Assembly (NCBI GenBank): GCA_017425245.1
Contig: JAFOOX010000053.1
Coordinates: 20,349-84,348 of the forward strand
Length of the DNA stretch: 64,000 nucleotides
Reading direction: 5' to 3'
Origin: Gammaproteobacteria bacterium
Lineage (GTDB): Bacteria > Pseudomonadota > Gammaproteobacteria > Enterobacterales > Neiellaceae
Shown: positions 55,254-64,000 of the stretch, piece after piece
Position numbering within the stretch: position 1 is the first letter of the stretch
Layout: every line of letters begins with the position of its first letter
Translations under genes and position numbers: made by a program
The notes under the pieces: generated by a model
Told to the model about the DNA's origin: nothing
What the model saw: the letters and a program-made list of their open reading frames with translations, nothing else
The model's database searches: none

Positions 55254-57806
55254 TTACTTCGCAATAACGGTGTAACGCTTGGTTGAATCGTTGAAGGTGA
55301 CGATGTAGGTGCCGCTAACTGCGGTGGTGATGTCGTTACCTGTTTGCTCGGCAATGCCATCGGCGTTGTTGTCACCAAAGTTGGTGGCCCAGTTACCGGC
55401 TACATCAAACTTGAAGCGCTGGCCACTGACACCGTTGAACAACACCTCAACCTGCCAGGTATTGTCGGCCACCAGGGTCATGGCCGTGGTGCCCCAGTTG
55501 TTGGGGGTGCCGCGGAAGAACAGTCTGTCGTAGACCTTGGTGAAGTTGCCGTCGGCTCTGACCAGGCTGTATCTGAGCGTGGCATCGTTGAAGGTAACGA
55601 TGTAGTCACCGACCACGCTGGTACGGATGTCGCCACCGGTACGCTCTGCCAAGCCATCGGCATTGTTGTCACCGTAGTTGTGGCTCCAGTTGCCGGTGAC
55701 ATCGAACTTGAAGCGCTGGTTGGCCTGGCCGTCAAAGCTAACGCGAGTCTGCCAGGTGTTGTCGGCCACCAGTGCCATCGCCTGGGTACCCCAGCTGTTG
55801 GCGGTACCACGGAAGTTGAGCGTGGCGAAGTTGCTGCTGAAGTTGCTGCCGCCATCTTCCACCACCACTGTGGCACTGGCTGTAGCGGTAGCGCCGTCGT
55901 CATCGGTGACGGTGACGGTGACGGTCTGGGTGCCAATATCAAAGAACTCGATGGTTTCGCTGACCTCGGTGCCGCCAGTCGACCAGTCGTAGGCGACGAT
56001 AGCACCGTCGCTATCTTTGGACCCTGCCGCGCTGAAGGTCACGCTGTCACCCAGCTGCACGGTGACCGTGGCCGGCGTGATATCGGCCGTTGGTTTGAGG
56101 TTACTGGTAACCGGCGTCAGGCTGTAGCTCAGGCTCTTGTCGTTGACCTTGACCAGATAGGCGCCACTGACGCTGGTGAAGATGTCATCACCGCCCAACT
56201 CCAGGTTGCCGTCGCTGTTGGTGTCGCCGTAGTTCTGGGTCCAGTCACCCTTGACGTCAAACTTGAAGCGCTGGCTGGCCGCGCCGGTGAAGTTGACGGT
56301 GGCCGACCACTCGCCACTGGCATAAGACATAGGGGTGCTTGCCCAGTTGTTGACGGTGCCGCGCAGGTTGAGGCTGGGCAGATTTCGCTCGACCGGGCAG
56401 TCATCGCCCGAGCACGGTCTGGCACCGCCATGGATGGCCGCAGCACTCTTGGCGCCAACGGTAAAGCTGGCCTGGCCATCGCTGCCGACGGTGATGTTGC
56501 TGCCGCTGCAAGCATCGGCCCCAGCCATGATGTTGCAGTAGCTGCCTGCCGGCAGGCCAGTCTGCAGGGTCTGGGTGACGCTGAAGTTCTCGTTGTTGAT
56601 CAGCACAAAGCCCTTGTTGCCACGACTGAAAGCGATGGCATTGCTGCCGTTATCCCACCAGTTGTTGACACTCCAGGCGCTCTGGGTGAAGTTGCGGAAG
56701 CCCACCATGTTGGCGATGTTGGTCCAGCGGTGATCGCAGTTCCAGGCGTTGTTGGTGCAGTTGTTGGGGCCTTGGGCGGGAGGGCCCGCTTCGGTATCAG
56801 TGAATTTGTAGCCGGACATCAGCGCCGGGTAGCCGTAGGGAAAGGCGAGCATGAAGATATTGGCCAAGTTGTACTGGGCGCCGTTCTTGTAGGTGTACAT
56901 GCCGCCACCGCCATGACCGCGTTCGCGGTCATGGTTGACGATAAAGACGGTGGCTTTGTCGGAGGGTAAAAGTCCCCAGCTGGTGCCCAGTGTTCGCAGG
57001 TTTTTGATCTGGCCATCAAAATTGACTTTGACGTCCTGGCCGTATTTAAACTCGGTGACCTGGTTGATGTAGGTGTAGTTGCCAGGAGCCAAGGCTGGCG
57101 ATTCATTCGGCGCGCCTATCACCTCCAGAAACGCCCAGGGGCGACCAGCTTTGGCCATGACCGCGTCCAGCTCTGAAGGCTTGATGTGCTTGGCGGCATC
57201 AATGCGGAAACCGGCCACACCCATGGCGGTCAGCCGTTTCATGTAATCGGCGGCATAGTCCTGCTGCGGGCCATTGCTGGTGCGCAGGTCAGGCATGCTG
57301 TACAGGCCGCAATACCAGACGTTGTTCTCGTCGCGGTAGTTGGAGATGCGGCAGTTATTGCTGCTGTTATGGAAGTCGCCCGGTCGCAGATCCGGATAGT
57401 TAAAGGGTGACCAGCTACGGCCGCCACTGGAGATGTTGCCGTGGTCCAGGTTATTGGCCCAGTTGTTCATCACCACATCGGCGTAGATCTTCACGCCAGC
57501 CGCGTTACAGCGCCGGATCATGTTGCGCAGCTCTTCTTCTGTACCGCTACGGCTCGTCAGGTTGGTAAAGGAGACTGGTTGATAGCGAGTCCACCAGTTG
57601 GGACCGGCGATATGTTCCTGCGGTGGCGAGATCTGCACCGCATCAAAGCCCTTCGGGCCGAGAAAATTCTCACATTCAGTGGCGATGTCATTCCATTTCC
57701 ATTCGAACAGATGGACAAAAGCGGTGCCAGCACTGACGGGTGCGGTGGCACCAAGGGCCAAGGCTATGGCAGCGCTTAGCCCGAGGTGCTTGGGTTTGAT
57801 GCTCAT
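55254..57806 (-). CDS. Secreted alpha-amylase (GH13) with PKD and three carbohydrate-binding-like modules
   Basis: Extracellular starch-degrading enzyme of 850 aa with a signal peptide ending PVSAG (about residue 27). The GH13 catalytic domain (about 28-380) has the nucleophile D203 in GFRIDAAKH, the acid/base E228 in AFLEVIG, and D293 in FIVNHDRERG. A C-terminal beta domain ends near 465. Three related modules of about 85-95 residues follow, at about 477-563, 660-750 and 755-850, with FRGT-N-W, QRFKFDV-G and GD-N-DG in each. A PKD domain (about 570-652) sits between the first and second. The modules are probably starch-binding. The gene stands alone, and its start ATG 57806 has TGGAG. Confidence 0.93.
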   Translation of the reverse strand: MSIKPKHLGLSAAIALALGATAPVSAGTAFVHLFEWKWNDIATECENFLGPKGFDAVQISPPQEHIAGPNWWTRYQPVSFTNLTSRSGTEEELRNMIRRCNAAGVKIYADVVMNNWANNLDHGNISSGGRSWSPFNYPDLRPGDFHNSSNNCRISNYRDENNVWYCGLYSMPDLRTSNGPQQDYAADYMKRLTAMGVAGFRIDAAKHIKPSELDAVMAKAGRPWAFLEVIGAPNESPALAPGNYTYINQVTEFKYGQDVKVNFDGQIKNLRTLGTSWGLLPSDKATVFIVNHDRERGHGGGGMYTYKNGAQYNLANIFMLAFPYGYPALMSGYKFTDTEAGPPAQGPNNCTNNAWNCDHRWTNIANMVGFRNFTQSAWSVNNWWDNGSNAIAFSRGNKGFVLINNENFSVTQTLQTGLPAGSYCNIMAGADACSGSNITVGSDGQASFTVGAKSAAAIHGGARPCSGDDCPVERNLPSLNLRGTVNNWASTPMSYASGEWSATVNFTGAASQRFKFDVKGDWTQNYGDTNSDGNLELGGDDIFTSVSGAYLVKVNDKSLSYSLTPVTSNLKPTADITPATVTVQLGDSVTFSAAGSKDSDGAIVAYDWSTGGTEVSETIEFFDIGTQTVTVTVTDDDGATATASATVVVEDGGSNFSSNFATLNFRGTANSWGTQAMALVADNTWQTRVSFDGQANQRFKFDVTGNWSHNYGDNNADGLAERTGGDIRTSVVGDYIVTFNDATLRYSLVRADGNFTKVYDRLFFRGTPNNWGTTAMTLVADNTWQVEVLFNGVSGQRFKFDVAGNWATNFGDNNADGIAEQTGNDITTAVSGTYIVTFNDSTKRYTVIAK

Positions 57807-58395
57807 GGTTCGGTTCTCCAGGGTACGTTGTATTTGTTAGCCGTACGGGTACAGAGGTCAGGGTCAGCCTGGCTGGCACGGCAGCAGCGGCAGGGTGACG
57901 CTTGGCGCCGCTCTGTTCGCCGTCTGGCGGCGGCGAACAGATACGGGCAACAGGGGCTGACGATGTGATGCCGCTATCCATGCTGCAACGGGCTTTTGCG
58001 TCACTTCGTTGGCTCATACACTGACTAATTATTGACCTTATGCCGGTAACCCAAAGAGTGAAAGCCGCCTTCAGTGTCAAAAATGTGACTAGCAACTCAG
58101 AAAACGATGCATTCCCTTCAATTGCGTGATCTCCGTCAGAGTCTATGAGGGTGGCGATTGGCCGGGGAGCAGCCTCTTCAACGCTACATGGTCAATAAAT
58201 TGGCTTGCCGTCGTTGTGCAGGGGGTTATCTGGTCATTCTTCACATCCGCCCTCGTTTCGCTGCGGAACTCGTTGGTGATCTGGTAGAGCGTGGTGACCA
58301 GTCCCTGTCGTTGCTGGCTGCTGCGAGTTGCTACGCACGGACCTACCAAGACCAAGATGACGGTTTTGTTAAGAAATGTTGACTCATGCGCGAGT
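57807..58395. other. Gene-poor gap between the amylase and FecA genes
   Basis: About 590 bases upstream of both divergent genes. I see no supported gene. A short open frame on each strand at 58143-58382 looks accidental, with no ribosome site or homology. No clear MalT or CRP site was recognised before the amylase. It may hold promoters for both genes or an old deletion scar. Confidence 0.5.
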
Positions 58396-58414
58396 GTTAA
58401 TGAGAATGCATTTC
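58396..58414 (+). promoter_or_regulatory. Fur box upstream of the TonB-dependent receptor
   Basis: Matches GATAATGATAATCATTATC at 13 of 19 positions, with an intact AATGA-N-AAT core. It lies 46 bases before the start codon, so iron repression is likely. Confidence 0.6.
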
Positions 58415-58459
58415 GTTTCGTCAGATAATCTTGTTGTCTTAACCTCTAAGGAGCTGTCC

Positions 58460-60550
58460 GTGAGCACTTATCGCCGCCCTCTGTCGCCGCCGCTGCTGGC
58501 GTTGGCCATCGCTGCTGCTATCCACCCCCTGAGCTATGCTGCCGACAATGAGCGTCAGCTACCGGCTATTGAGGTCATTCAGGTTGTGGGTAGTGCCGAA
58601 GAGCGTTTGATCGACACTCCCGCTTCAGCGGCCCTGATCGATGCAGAGACCCTGCGTCAAAGTCAGCCGCTGTCGCTGCAGGATGCTCTGCGCCGGGTCA
58701 GCGGCATCAACGTGGTGGAAACCGATGGCCCCGGCTTTTTCCCCCGCATTGGCGTGCGCGGCCTAAACCCGGATATGAGCAAGAAGGTGTTGCTGCTGGA
58801 AGATGGTGCTCCAATTGCGTTGGGCCCATTTACTGATCCGGCCAGCTACTACGCCCCACCAGTAGAGCGGATGGAGGAGGTACAGGTGCTCAAGGGGGCG
58901 GCGTCCCTGCGCTATGGCCCCTCTACCATTGGTGGTGCCATCAACTATGTCACCAAGAATCCGCCAGTTACGCCGGGCGGCAGCCTGACCTTGCGTGGCG
59001 GTGACAATGGCTACGGGGCCTTGGGTTTGGATGCGGGCGGTCACTGGGACAATGCCATTCTGGGAGTGAGCGGCCTGACCAGCAAAGGCGCTGGCGCCCG
59101 CGAGAACAGCGACTACCGCCTGAGCGATGTGGTTGTTAAAGCCGGTGCCACCTTGGGCGAGCGCCAGGCGCTGGGGATCAAGGTCACTCAGTACCGCAAT
59201 GAGACGAACTCGACCTACCAGGGGTTGAGCGACGCTGAATACCGGGCTGATCCCTATCAGAACCAGGCCAATAATGACTTGATGGAGCTGGCCCGCCAGA
59301 GCCTGGATCTCAACCATGAGTATCTGCTCAGCGACGACCTGAGCCTGCGCTCGCTGGTCTACTGGAACAGTGCCGACCGTAATTGGTGGCGTGAGAATTT
59401 TGCCTTTGATGCCACCAGCGGCACTTATCAGAGCCGGGGTAGCAACGGGGGGCGTCTGCGCAGCTTCGAGGTATATGGTGTCGACAGCCGGCTGTTTGCC
59501 GATCACCAGCTGTTTGGTATTACCAATCAGGCTGAGATCGGGGTGCGTTTGCACAGCGAAACCATGGACAATCAGCGGGTGGATGGCACCACCCCAACTT
59601 CGCGCTCCGGCACCATTCGCGAACAGGACCAGCGTAAAGCTGACGCAGTCGCGATCTTTGTTCAGAACCGTTTTGAACTGACCGATACCTTGGCCCTGAC
59701 TCCCGGGGTGCGGGTGGAGCACTATCGGCAGCAGCGTGACATCGCCCGCTGGAGTAATGCGGACGTTAACAGCAGCAGCTCTAGCAGCAACACCGAGTGG
59801 GTGCCCGGGGTTGGTGCCACCTGGAATCTGGCAAAAGAAGCCACTCTCTTTGCGGGAGTTCATCGCGGCTTTGCACCACCACGGGTACAAGATGCCATTA
59901 GCAGCAGCGGTGAAGCGGTGGATCTGGATGCTGAGCGTAGCGTCAACTATGAGTTGGGCACGCGTGGTGATCTGGCCGCAGCCAGTTACGAGCTGACCTT
60001 GTTCCGTCTCGACTTCAGCAATCAGTTGGTGCAGTCCAGTCAGGCGGGCGGGGCTTCGTCCCAGCTCACCAATGCTGGTGAAACCTTGCATCAAGGGGTT
60101 GAGGCGGCGTTCCAGCTGCCGTTTGCCGACCATTTCCAGCTGGACGCCAACTGGACTTGGGTGCCAACCGCCAAACTGGATAGCACCCGCATCATTGCTG
60201 ATGTGGATCGCAACGGTAACCGCCTGCCGTACGCTCCCAAGCAGCTGGCCAATCTAGGCCTGAGCTACAACCACAGCGTTTGGACGCTGGGCGTATGGGG
60301 TACCTATGTCGGTGAGCAGTTCGCTGATTTTGAAAACACCGTGGCTGGCTCGGCAAATGGCAAGCGCGGAGTTCTCGACGATTACATGCTGTGGGATGTA
60401 AACGCCAGTTATCAGCTGAACGATGATCTGCGCCTGTTTGGCACGGTCAAGAACTTGGCTGATGAGACCTACATCTCCTCGCGGGCGCCCGAAGGGATCT
60501 TCACTGGCTCAGGCCGCCATTTCCAGCTGGGGGTCACCCTCGGTTTTTAA
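58460..60550 (+). CDS. TonB-dependent iron receptor, FecA family
   Basis: Outer-membrane receptor of 696 aa for a ferric siderophore or ferric citrate. A signal peptide of about 30 residues ends LSYAAD. The TonB-box-like IEVIQVVG is followed by the plug domain (LQDALRRVSGINVVETDGPG; IGVRGLNPDMSKKVLLLEDG; VEVLKG-like VQVLKGAASLRYGPSTIGGA) and a 22-strand beta-barrel ending in Phe. GTG 58460 with AAGGAG is the start. COG4772/FecA-like. A Fur box lies in front. The exact ligand cannot be read. Confidence 0.9.
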   Translation: MSTYRRPLSPPLLALAIAAAIHPLSYAADNERQLPAIEVIQVVGSAEERLIDTPASAALIDAETLRQSQPLSLQDALRRVSGINVVETDGPGFFPRIGVRGLNPDMSKKVLLLEDGAPIALGPFTDPASYYAPPVERMEEVQVLKGAASLRYGPSTIGGAINYVTKNPPVTPGGSLTLRGGDNGYGALGLDAGGHWDNAILGVSGLTSKGAGARENSDYRLSDVVVKAGATLGERQALGIKVTQYRNETNSTYQGLSDAEYRADPYQNQANNDLMELARQSLDLNHEYLLSDDLSLRSLVYWNSADRNWWRENFAFDATSGTYQSRGSNGGRLRSFEVYGVDSRLFADHQLFGITNQAEIGVRLHSETMDNQRVDGTTPTSRSGTIREQDQRKADAVAIFVQNRFELTDTLALTPGVRVEHYRQQRDIARWSNADVNSSSSSSNTEWVPGVGATWNLAKEATLFAGVHRGFAPPRVQDAISSSGEAVDLDAERSVNYELGTRGDLAAASYELTLFRLDFSNQLVQSSQAGGASSQLTNAGETLHQGVEAAFQLPFADHFQLDANWTWVPTAKLDSTRIIADVDRNGNRLPYAPKQLANLGLSYNHSVWTLGVWGTYVGEQFADFENTVAGSANGKRGVLDDYMLWDVNASYQLNDDLRLFGTVKNLADETYISSRAPEGIFTGSGRHFQLGVTLGF

Positions 60551-60570
60551 CGCCAGTGGTGTTCGCCAAG

Positions 60571-60598
60571 ACAACGCCGACCTGATGGTCGGCGTTGT
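60571..60598 (+). terminator. Hairpin after the receptor gene
   Basis: ACAACGCCGACC-TGAT-GGTCGGCGTTGT; only TGTATT follows, so it is weak or bidirectional with purK. Confidence 0.6.
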
Positions 60599-60619
60599 TG
60601 TATTCAGCGTGGCATCTGC

Positions 60620-61765
60620 TTAACGGGAGAGGGTAGTCAGCCGCTGGCCAGCAATGGCCAGAGTGGTGGTCAGGGTGGGGCCTGCCAATGGCTTGAGCGC
60701 CTCGACCTGGGCCAGCAAGCTGGCGTAGTCGTGGCCATGCAGGTTGATATGGCCCAGCTTGCGGGCGGCACGCGGTGCCTTGCAGTACCAGTAATACTGG
60801 ACGCCAGGGGCGTGGGCCAAGGCAGGAACCGGCTGTTCGCCGATCACATTCAGCATCACCGTGATGCCGTTTACCTGTGGCGGCTGCAGCGGCAGGCCAC
60901 AGACGGCGCGCACATGGTTTTCAAACTGGCTGTGGCTGGCACCGCGCTGGCTCCAGTGGCCGGAGTTGTGCACCCGGGGCGCCAGTTCGTTAACCAGCAG
61001 GGCCGAGCCGGTATCAAACAGCTCGATGGCCAGCATGCCGACGTGATCGAGATCCTCGGCAACAGCGCGGATCCAGTCATTGGCGGTCTGCTGCCAGTGC
61101 TCTGCACCCGGCGCCGGGGCGATGGTGACATGCAAAATGCCGTCGTGGTGGCTGTTCTCCACCAGCGGGTAGAACACCATCTGGCCTTCACGGCCACGGG
61201 CGGCCAGAATCGACAGCTCACGGACAAAAGGCACATGGGCTTCGGCTAGAATCGTCACCCCGTGGGCCATGGCTTCGAGCAGATCGGCCGGCAGCTCGCC
61301 GGGGGCGGTCAGCCGCCACTGGCCACGGCCGTCATAGCCGCCGTGGCTGCGCTTCAGGTAGAGCGGGTAACCCAGCGTCTCTTCGGCCAGCCGCACATCA
61401 TCGGCGCAGTGACATTCACGCCAGGCGGCACAGGGGATGTTGTGACGCCCGAGCAACGCCCGTTCGCCCAGCCGGTCGCCCATGGCCACCAGCGAGCGGG
61501 TGGAGGGAGCCAGCGGCAGTTCGTGCATCAGCTGCTCGGCCATCACCAGCGGAATATGCTCGCTTTCGAAGGTCAGCAGCTCGCTTTCCGAGATCAGTGT
61601 GCGCACGCCGTGACCCAGCTCGCGGCCGGTCAGTGGGCAGCGCACCATGCCGTCGCTGGGGTTGATGGCGGCGCAGATAATACCCAGCGGGTTAGCCGCC
61701 TGAGCGAGCATACGACCAAGCTGGCCGTCGCCGATGATGCCGAGCTTGCGGGTGATGTGATTCAT
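60620..61765 (-). CDS. purK: 5-(carboxyamino)imidazole ribonucleotide synthase PurK
   Basis: ATP-grasp enzyme of 381 aa that makes N5-CAIR from AIR and bicarbonate in purine synthesis. The N-terminus [18 protein letters not shown] is diagnostic and the ATP-grasp core has [29 protein letters not shown] is the conserved C-terminal block. It overlaps purE by four bases (ATGA at 61762-61765), so the pair is translationally coupled. Convergent with the receptor gene. Confidence 0.96.
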   Translation of the reverse strand: MNHITRKLGIIGDGQLGRMLAQAANPLGIICAAINPSDGMVRCPLTGRELGHGVRTLISESELLTFESEHIPLVMAEQLMHELPLAPSTRSLVAMGDRLGERALLGRHNIPCAAWRECHCADDVRLAEETLGYPLYLKRSHGGYDGRGQWRLTAPGELPADLLEAMAHGVTILAEAHVPFVRELSILAARGREGQMVFYPLVENSHHDGILHVTIAPAPGAEHWQQTANDWIRAVAEDLDHVGMLAIELFDTGSALLVNELAPRVHNSGHWSQRGASHSQFENHVRAVCGLPLQPPQVNGITVMLNVIGEQPVPALAHAPGVQYYWYCKAPRAARKLGHINLHGHDYASLLAQVEALKPLAGPTLTTTLAIAGQRLTTLSR

Positions 61766-62256
61766 GGCTGCACCTGGCGCGGATCGGGATGAGCGAGCAC
61801 ATCCTCAGTCTGGGCGGCACGGAAAGCGCGGATCTGGTCACGCACCGCCGCGTCCTGATTACTGATGATCTGGGCGGCCAGCAGCCCGGCGTTCGCGGCA
61901 CCGGCCGCGCCGATGGCCAGGGTGCCGACGGCGACCCCTTTGGGCATCTGCACGATCGACAGCAGGCTATCGAGCCCCGACAGTGCCTTGCTCTGTACCG
62001 GCACGCCAAGCACTGGCAGCGGGGTCATGGCGGCGATCATGCCCGGCAGGTGGGCGGCGCCACCGGCGCCGGCGATGATCACCTGAATGCCGGCGGCCTC
62101 AGCTCCTTCGGCGAAGGTCACCATCTTTTGCGGGGTGCGATGGGCCGATACCACTTCGACGGTGTAATCCACGCCGAACTGCTCGAGCATCTGTGCTGCG
62201 CCTTCCATGGTCGCCCAGTCAGACTTGGAACCCATGACAATTGCTACGCGCGCCAT
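61762..62256 (-). CDS. purE: N5-CAIR mutase PurE
   Basis: Small enzyme of 164 aa that converts N5-CAIR to CAIR. It has [14 protein letters not shown], the histidine motif SAHRTPQ and [17 protein letters not shown]. The ATG 62256 has AAGGAG; the frame begins nine codons earlier. First gene of purEK. No clear PurR box was seen upstream (62257-62433). Confidence 0.96.
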   Translation of the reverse strand: MARVAIVMGSKSDWATMEGAAQMLEQFGVDYTVEVVSAHRTPQKMVTFAEGAEAAGIQVIIAGAGGAAHLPGMIAAMTPLPVLGVPVQSKALSGLDSLLSIVQMPKGVAVGTLAIGAAGAANAGLLAAQIISNQDAAVRDQIRAFRAAQTEDVLAHPDPRQVQP

Positions 62257-62433
62257 CGTCTTCTCCTTCACGGCCGCCTGCATGCAGCCAGGTCATCAAC
62301 TACCGCGAACAGCCTGCCCGGCCGTCGCGAAAAAGGGCAGAAAAGATACAGGGAAACGGCAGCGAAAACCAGCAGTGGCGGGGTGGCGGGCTAAGGCGCG
62401 GTGGTAGCAAAGCGCTGGGGCTTGGGTGCTGCC

Positions 62434-62724
62434 CTAGCCGCCAATGATGACGGTCGGATTGCCCATGACGATAACGCCGCCATGGTTGGTGCTGTCGCCC
62501 ATACGGGCGGCTTCCTTACCGTTGATGAAGACGGATGAAGAGCCCTTTTTGATTTTGTCTGGTGGCCCGACGCAGATGAGGGTATCGCCAACGCGGGCTG
62601 CAGGCAGGCCGCCGATAGTGACGTTAGGCGAGCCCTGTATGACTGGCCCGCCAACATGGGGCACTTGACCCGTCGTTTTAGGGCAGACGTGGAAATGGCT
62701 GATAGTGGCGGCGGGCTTACCCAT
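62434..62724 (-). CDS. PAAR-domain protein, orphan
   Basis: A 96-aa PAAR-repeat protein. Its glycine-rich repeats, such as VPHVGGPVIQGSPNVTIGGL, PAARVGDTLICVGPPDKI and MGDSTNHGGVIVMGNPTVII, form the sharp tip of the type VI secretion spike. No VgrG, effector or immunity gene is adjacent. The start is ATG 62724; the frame opens at 62769 but neither has a good ribosome site. Whether it serves a T6SS elsewhere is unknown. Confidence 0.85.
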   Translation of the reverse strand: MGKPAATISHFHVCPKTTGQVPHVGGPVIQGSPNVTIGGLPAARVGDTLICVGPPDKIKKGSSSVFINGKEAARMGDSTNHGGVIVMGNPTVIIGG

Positions 62725-62806
62725 GCTGTGTCCGTTTGCGGTGATCTCATCCTGAGTGCGATCAACCATAGCATGGCTGCTGGCGTGCTGCCACGCGCTG
62801 GCTGTC

Positions 62807-63379
62807 GTGGATAACCACGGCTACCATGGTGCGGCCCTGTTGCACCGTCCGGGATGCGTTATGCGCCAATTGTCGAGCCCGCACTGTGATGAGCGCCCTG
62901 AGGGCGAGACCATCAGCCTGCTGGTGATCCACAACATCAGTCTGCCGCCGGGGCAGTTTGGCGGCGAAGATGTCGAGCAGCTGTTTATGGGCACCCTCGA
63001 TTGCGACCGTCATCCGTTTTATGCCCAACTGCGCGGCCTGCGCGTCTCCAGCCATCTGTTTATCCGCCGCGATGGTGACGTCCTGCAGTTTGTGCCTTAT
63101 CAAACGCGGGCCTGGCATGCCGGGGTGTCTCGGATGCAGGGGCGTGAGCGTTGCAACGATTTCTCCATCGGCATCGAGCTGGAGGGGACTGACCACCAGC
63201 CCTACACCGATGCGCAATACTTGGCCCTGGCCGCCGTTAGCCGTGACATAATGCGGCGGTTTCCGGCCATCACCCTCGGGCGTATTGTCGGCCATAACGA
63301 CATCGCCCCCGGCCGCAAGACCGACCCCGGTCCGGCCTTCGACTGGCCCCGTTTCCGACAGTTGTTATCAAGGGAGTGA
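62807..63379 (+). CDS. ampD: 1,6-anhydro-N-acetylmuramyl-L-alanine amidase AmpD
   Basis: Cytoplasmic zinc amidase for muropeptide recycling, 190 aa as called. Zinc ligands are His in LLVIHNISLPPG, and His and Asp in GHNDIAPGRKTDPG. AWHAGVSRMQGRERCNDFSI and IGIELEGTD are the family hallmarks. The start is unclear: GTG 62807 gives a length near that of E. coli AmpD, whereas ATG 62756 would add a hydrophobic stretch unlikely in a cytoplasmic protein. In Gram-negatives AmpD limits beta-lactamase induction. It is divergent from the PAAR gene and three bases before ampE. Confidence 0.94.
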   Translation: MDNHGYHGAALLHRPGCVMRQLSSPHCDERPEGETISLLVIHNISLPPGQFGGEDVEQLFMGTLDCDRHPFYAQLRGLRVSSHLFIRRDGDVLQFVPYQTRAWHAGVSRMQGRERCNDFSIGIELEGTDHQPYTDAQYLALAAVSRDIMRRFPAITLGRIVGHNDIAPGRKTDPGPAFDWPRFRQLLSRE

Positions 63380-63382
63380 GCC

Positions 63383-64000
63383 ATGGCGCTCTTTAGTTTG
63401 ATACTGGTACTGCTGCTTGAACGCGCCCGCTTGCTACCGGGCTGGTGGCGTTTGGAATCCTGGTGGCAGGAGACCGAGCAGAGCGAAAACGACCGGCGCA
63501 TTCTGGGTGACCGGCGCTGGGCTTTCGTCCTGCCGTTACTGCCGGCGGTGGCCACCGGCCTGCTGCTGGCTCTATTGGAAGGCTTTGTGTGGGGGCTGGC
63601 TACCTTGACCATCTGGGTGGTGGTGCTGGCTGCGGTGATGGGCGATGCCAGCCTGCGCGATAGCTATCTGGCGCTGATCCGGGCCGGCTGTCGCGAGGAT
63701 CTCGCGGCGCTTGCCCACCATGATGACCATCTGCGCGAGGCTGCGGCGGCTTCCGGGGCCACGGTCAACAGCTTGAGCACCACCCTGTTCTGGCTCAACT
63801 TCCGTTATTACGGCGCCATCATTCTGCTCGCCGCCCTCGGCAGCCCGGTGCTGGTGGTCGCCTATGTCAGCCTGTGCCATGTGCTGGCCCAGCGTAACGA
63901 GCTGGCGCCTCAGGCACAGCGTGCGTTTGCCATGGTCATTCATGCGGTCGACAGCTTGCTGGTACGCATCGCCGGCCTGCTCTATGTGTTTGTTGGTGAT
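63383..64000 (+). CDS. ampE: AmpE-like membrane protein (3' end outside window)
   Basis: Inner-membrane protein encoded behind ampD in many gammaproteobacteria; 206 codons are visible with no stop before the edge. The first helix is ALFSLILVLLLERARLLPGW, others are near FVLPLLPAVATGLLLALLEG and AIILLAALGSPVLVVAYVSL. The internal FWLNFRYYGAIILL matches the AmpE motif FRFY. The ATG 63383 follows AGGGAG. Possible role in sensing cell-wall recycling; not established. The visible end is IAGLLYVFVGD, close to the E. coli C-terminal GVVYALIGH, so most of the protein is likely present. Confidence 0.88.
   Translation, partial: MALFSLILVLLLERARLLPGWWRLESWWQETEQSENDRRILGDRRWAFVLPLLPAVATGLLLALLEGFVWGLATLTIWVVVLAAVMGDASLRDSYLALIRAGCREDLAALAHHDDHLREAAAASGATVNSLSTTLFWLNFRYYGAIILLAALGSPVLVVAYVSLCHVLAQRNELAPQAQRAFAMVIHAVDSLLVRIAGLLYVFVGD

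Noticed and set aside
55344..56969. 541-codon open frame opposite the amylase gene
   Set aside because: Antisense to a complete GH13 enzyme; Val/Gly-rich translation caused by codon bias.
58143..58382. Short open frames on both strands upstream of the FecA gene
   Set aside because: No ribosome sites, no recognisable protein motif; likely chance.

Overview
The window is a chromosomal segment of a GC-rich gammaproteobacterium. Several neighbourhoods point there: pstC-pstA-pstB-phoU with long PstC/PstA, pilABCD followed by coaE, divergent argR/mdh, acnB with yacL downstream, glnK-amtB, purEK, ampDE, tas-gltS and satP. An Aeromonadales-like marine or aquatic bacterium fits best, but this is inferred from gene families and synteny, not from a marker gene. 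No rRNA, tRNA or CRISPR array was recognised. Coding density is high and most genes look like core genome.

Layout. 1-5.1 kb: phosphate uptake operon pstC(partial)-pstA-pstB-phoU. 5.2-10 kb: a 2-Cys peroxiredoxin, a GH1 glycosidase with a phospho-sugar signature, the ABC-F protein YbiT, and BluB. 10-15.8 kb: type IV pilus genes pilA, pilB, pilC, pilD, then coaE, with palindromic repeats and an unassigned structured leader before pilA. 15.8-20 kb: a transposase relic, then an iron(III) ABC transporter (fbpABC, minus strand). 20-24 kb: a four-gene operon of a circularly permuted ATP-grasp protein, an alpha-E protein, a transglutaminase-like protein and the proteasome-like peptidase Anbu, with a very good sigma-54 promoter. 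24-30 kb: a broken PEP-CTERM gene, rlmA, an M13 metallopeptidase, glpX and small secreted proteins. 30.7-40 kb: acnB and yacL, separated by a roughly 6-kb block of two DUF898 membrane proteins, an M48 peptidase and an ankyrin-like protein. 40-51.5 kb: glnK-amtB, yhcC, argR/mdh, tas-gltS and a small membrane protein, satP, and a MocR regulator divergent from an EamA exporter. 51.5-60.6 kb: a histidine kinase with an HD-GYP response regulator, a large alpha-amylase, and a FecA-like receptor behind a Fur box. 60.6-64 kb: purK/purE, an orphan PAAR protein, ampD and the start of ampE.

The most interesting system is the ATP-grasp/alpha-E/transglutaminase/Anbu operon (20102-24065). The combination has been noted before and its biochemical role is unresolved. 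Here the sequence adds a near-consensus -24/-12 promoter at 20055-20070 and an upstream dyad resembling an activator site. This suggests control by sigma-54, plausibly with nitrogen status; the glnK-amtB operon in the same window has a weaker promoter of the same class. Secondary leads are the pilA leader RNA, the composite palindromic element between pilD and coaE, the DUF898/M48 block, and the readthrough of yhcC into argR.
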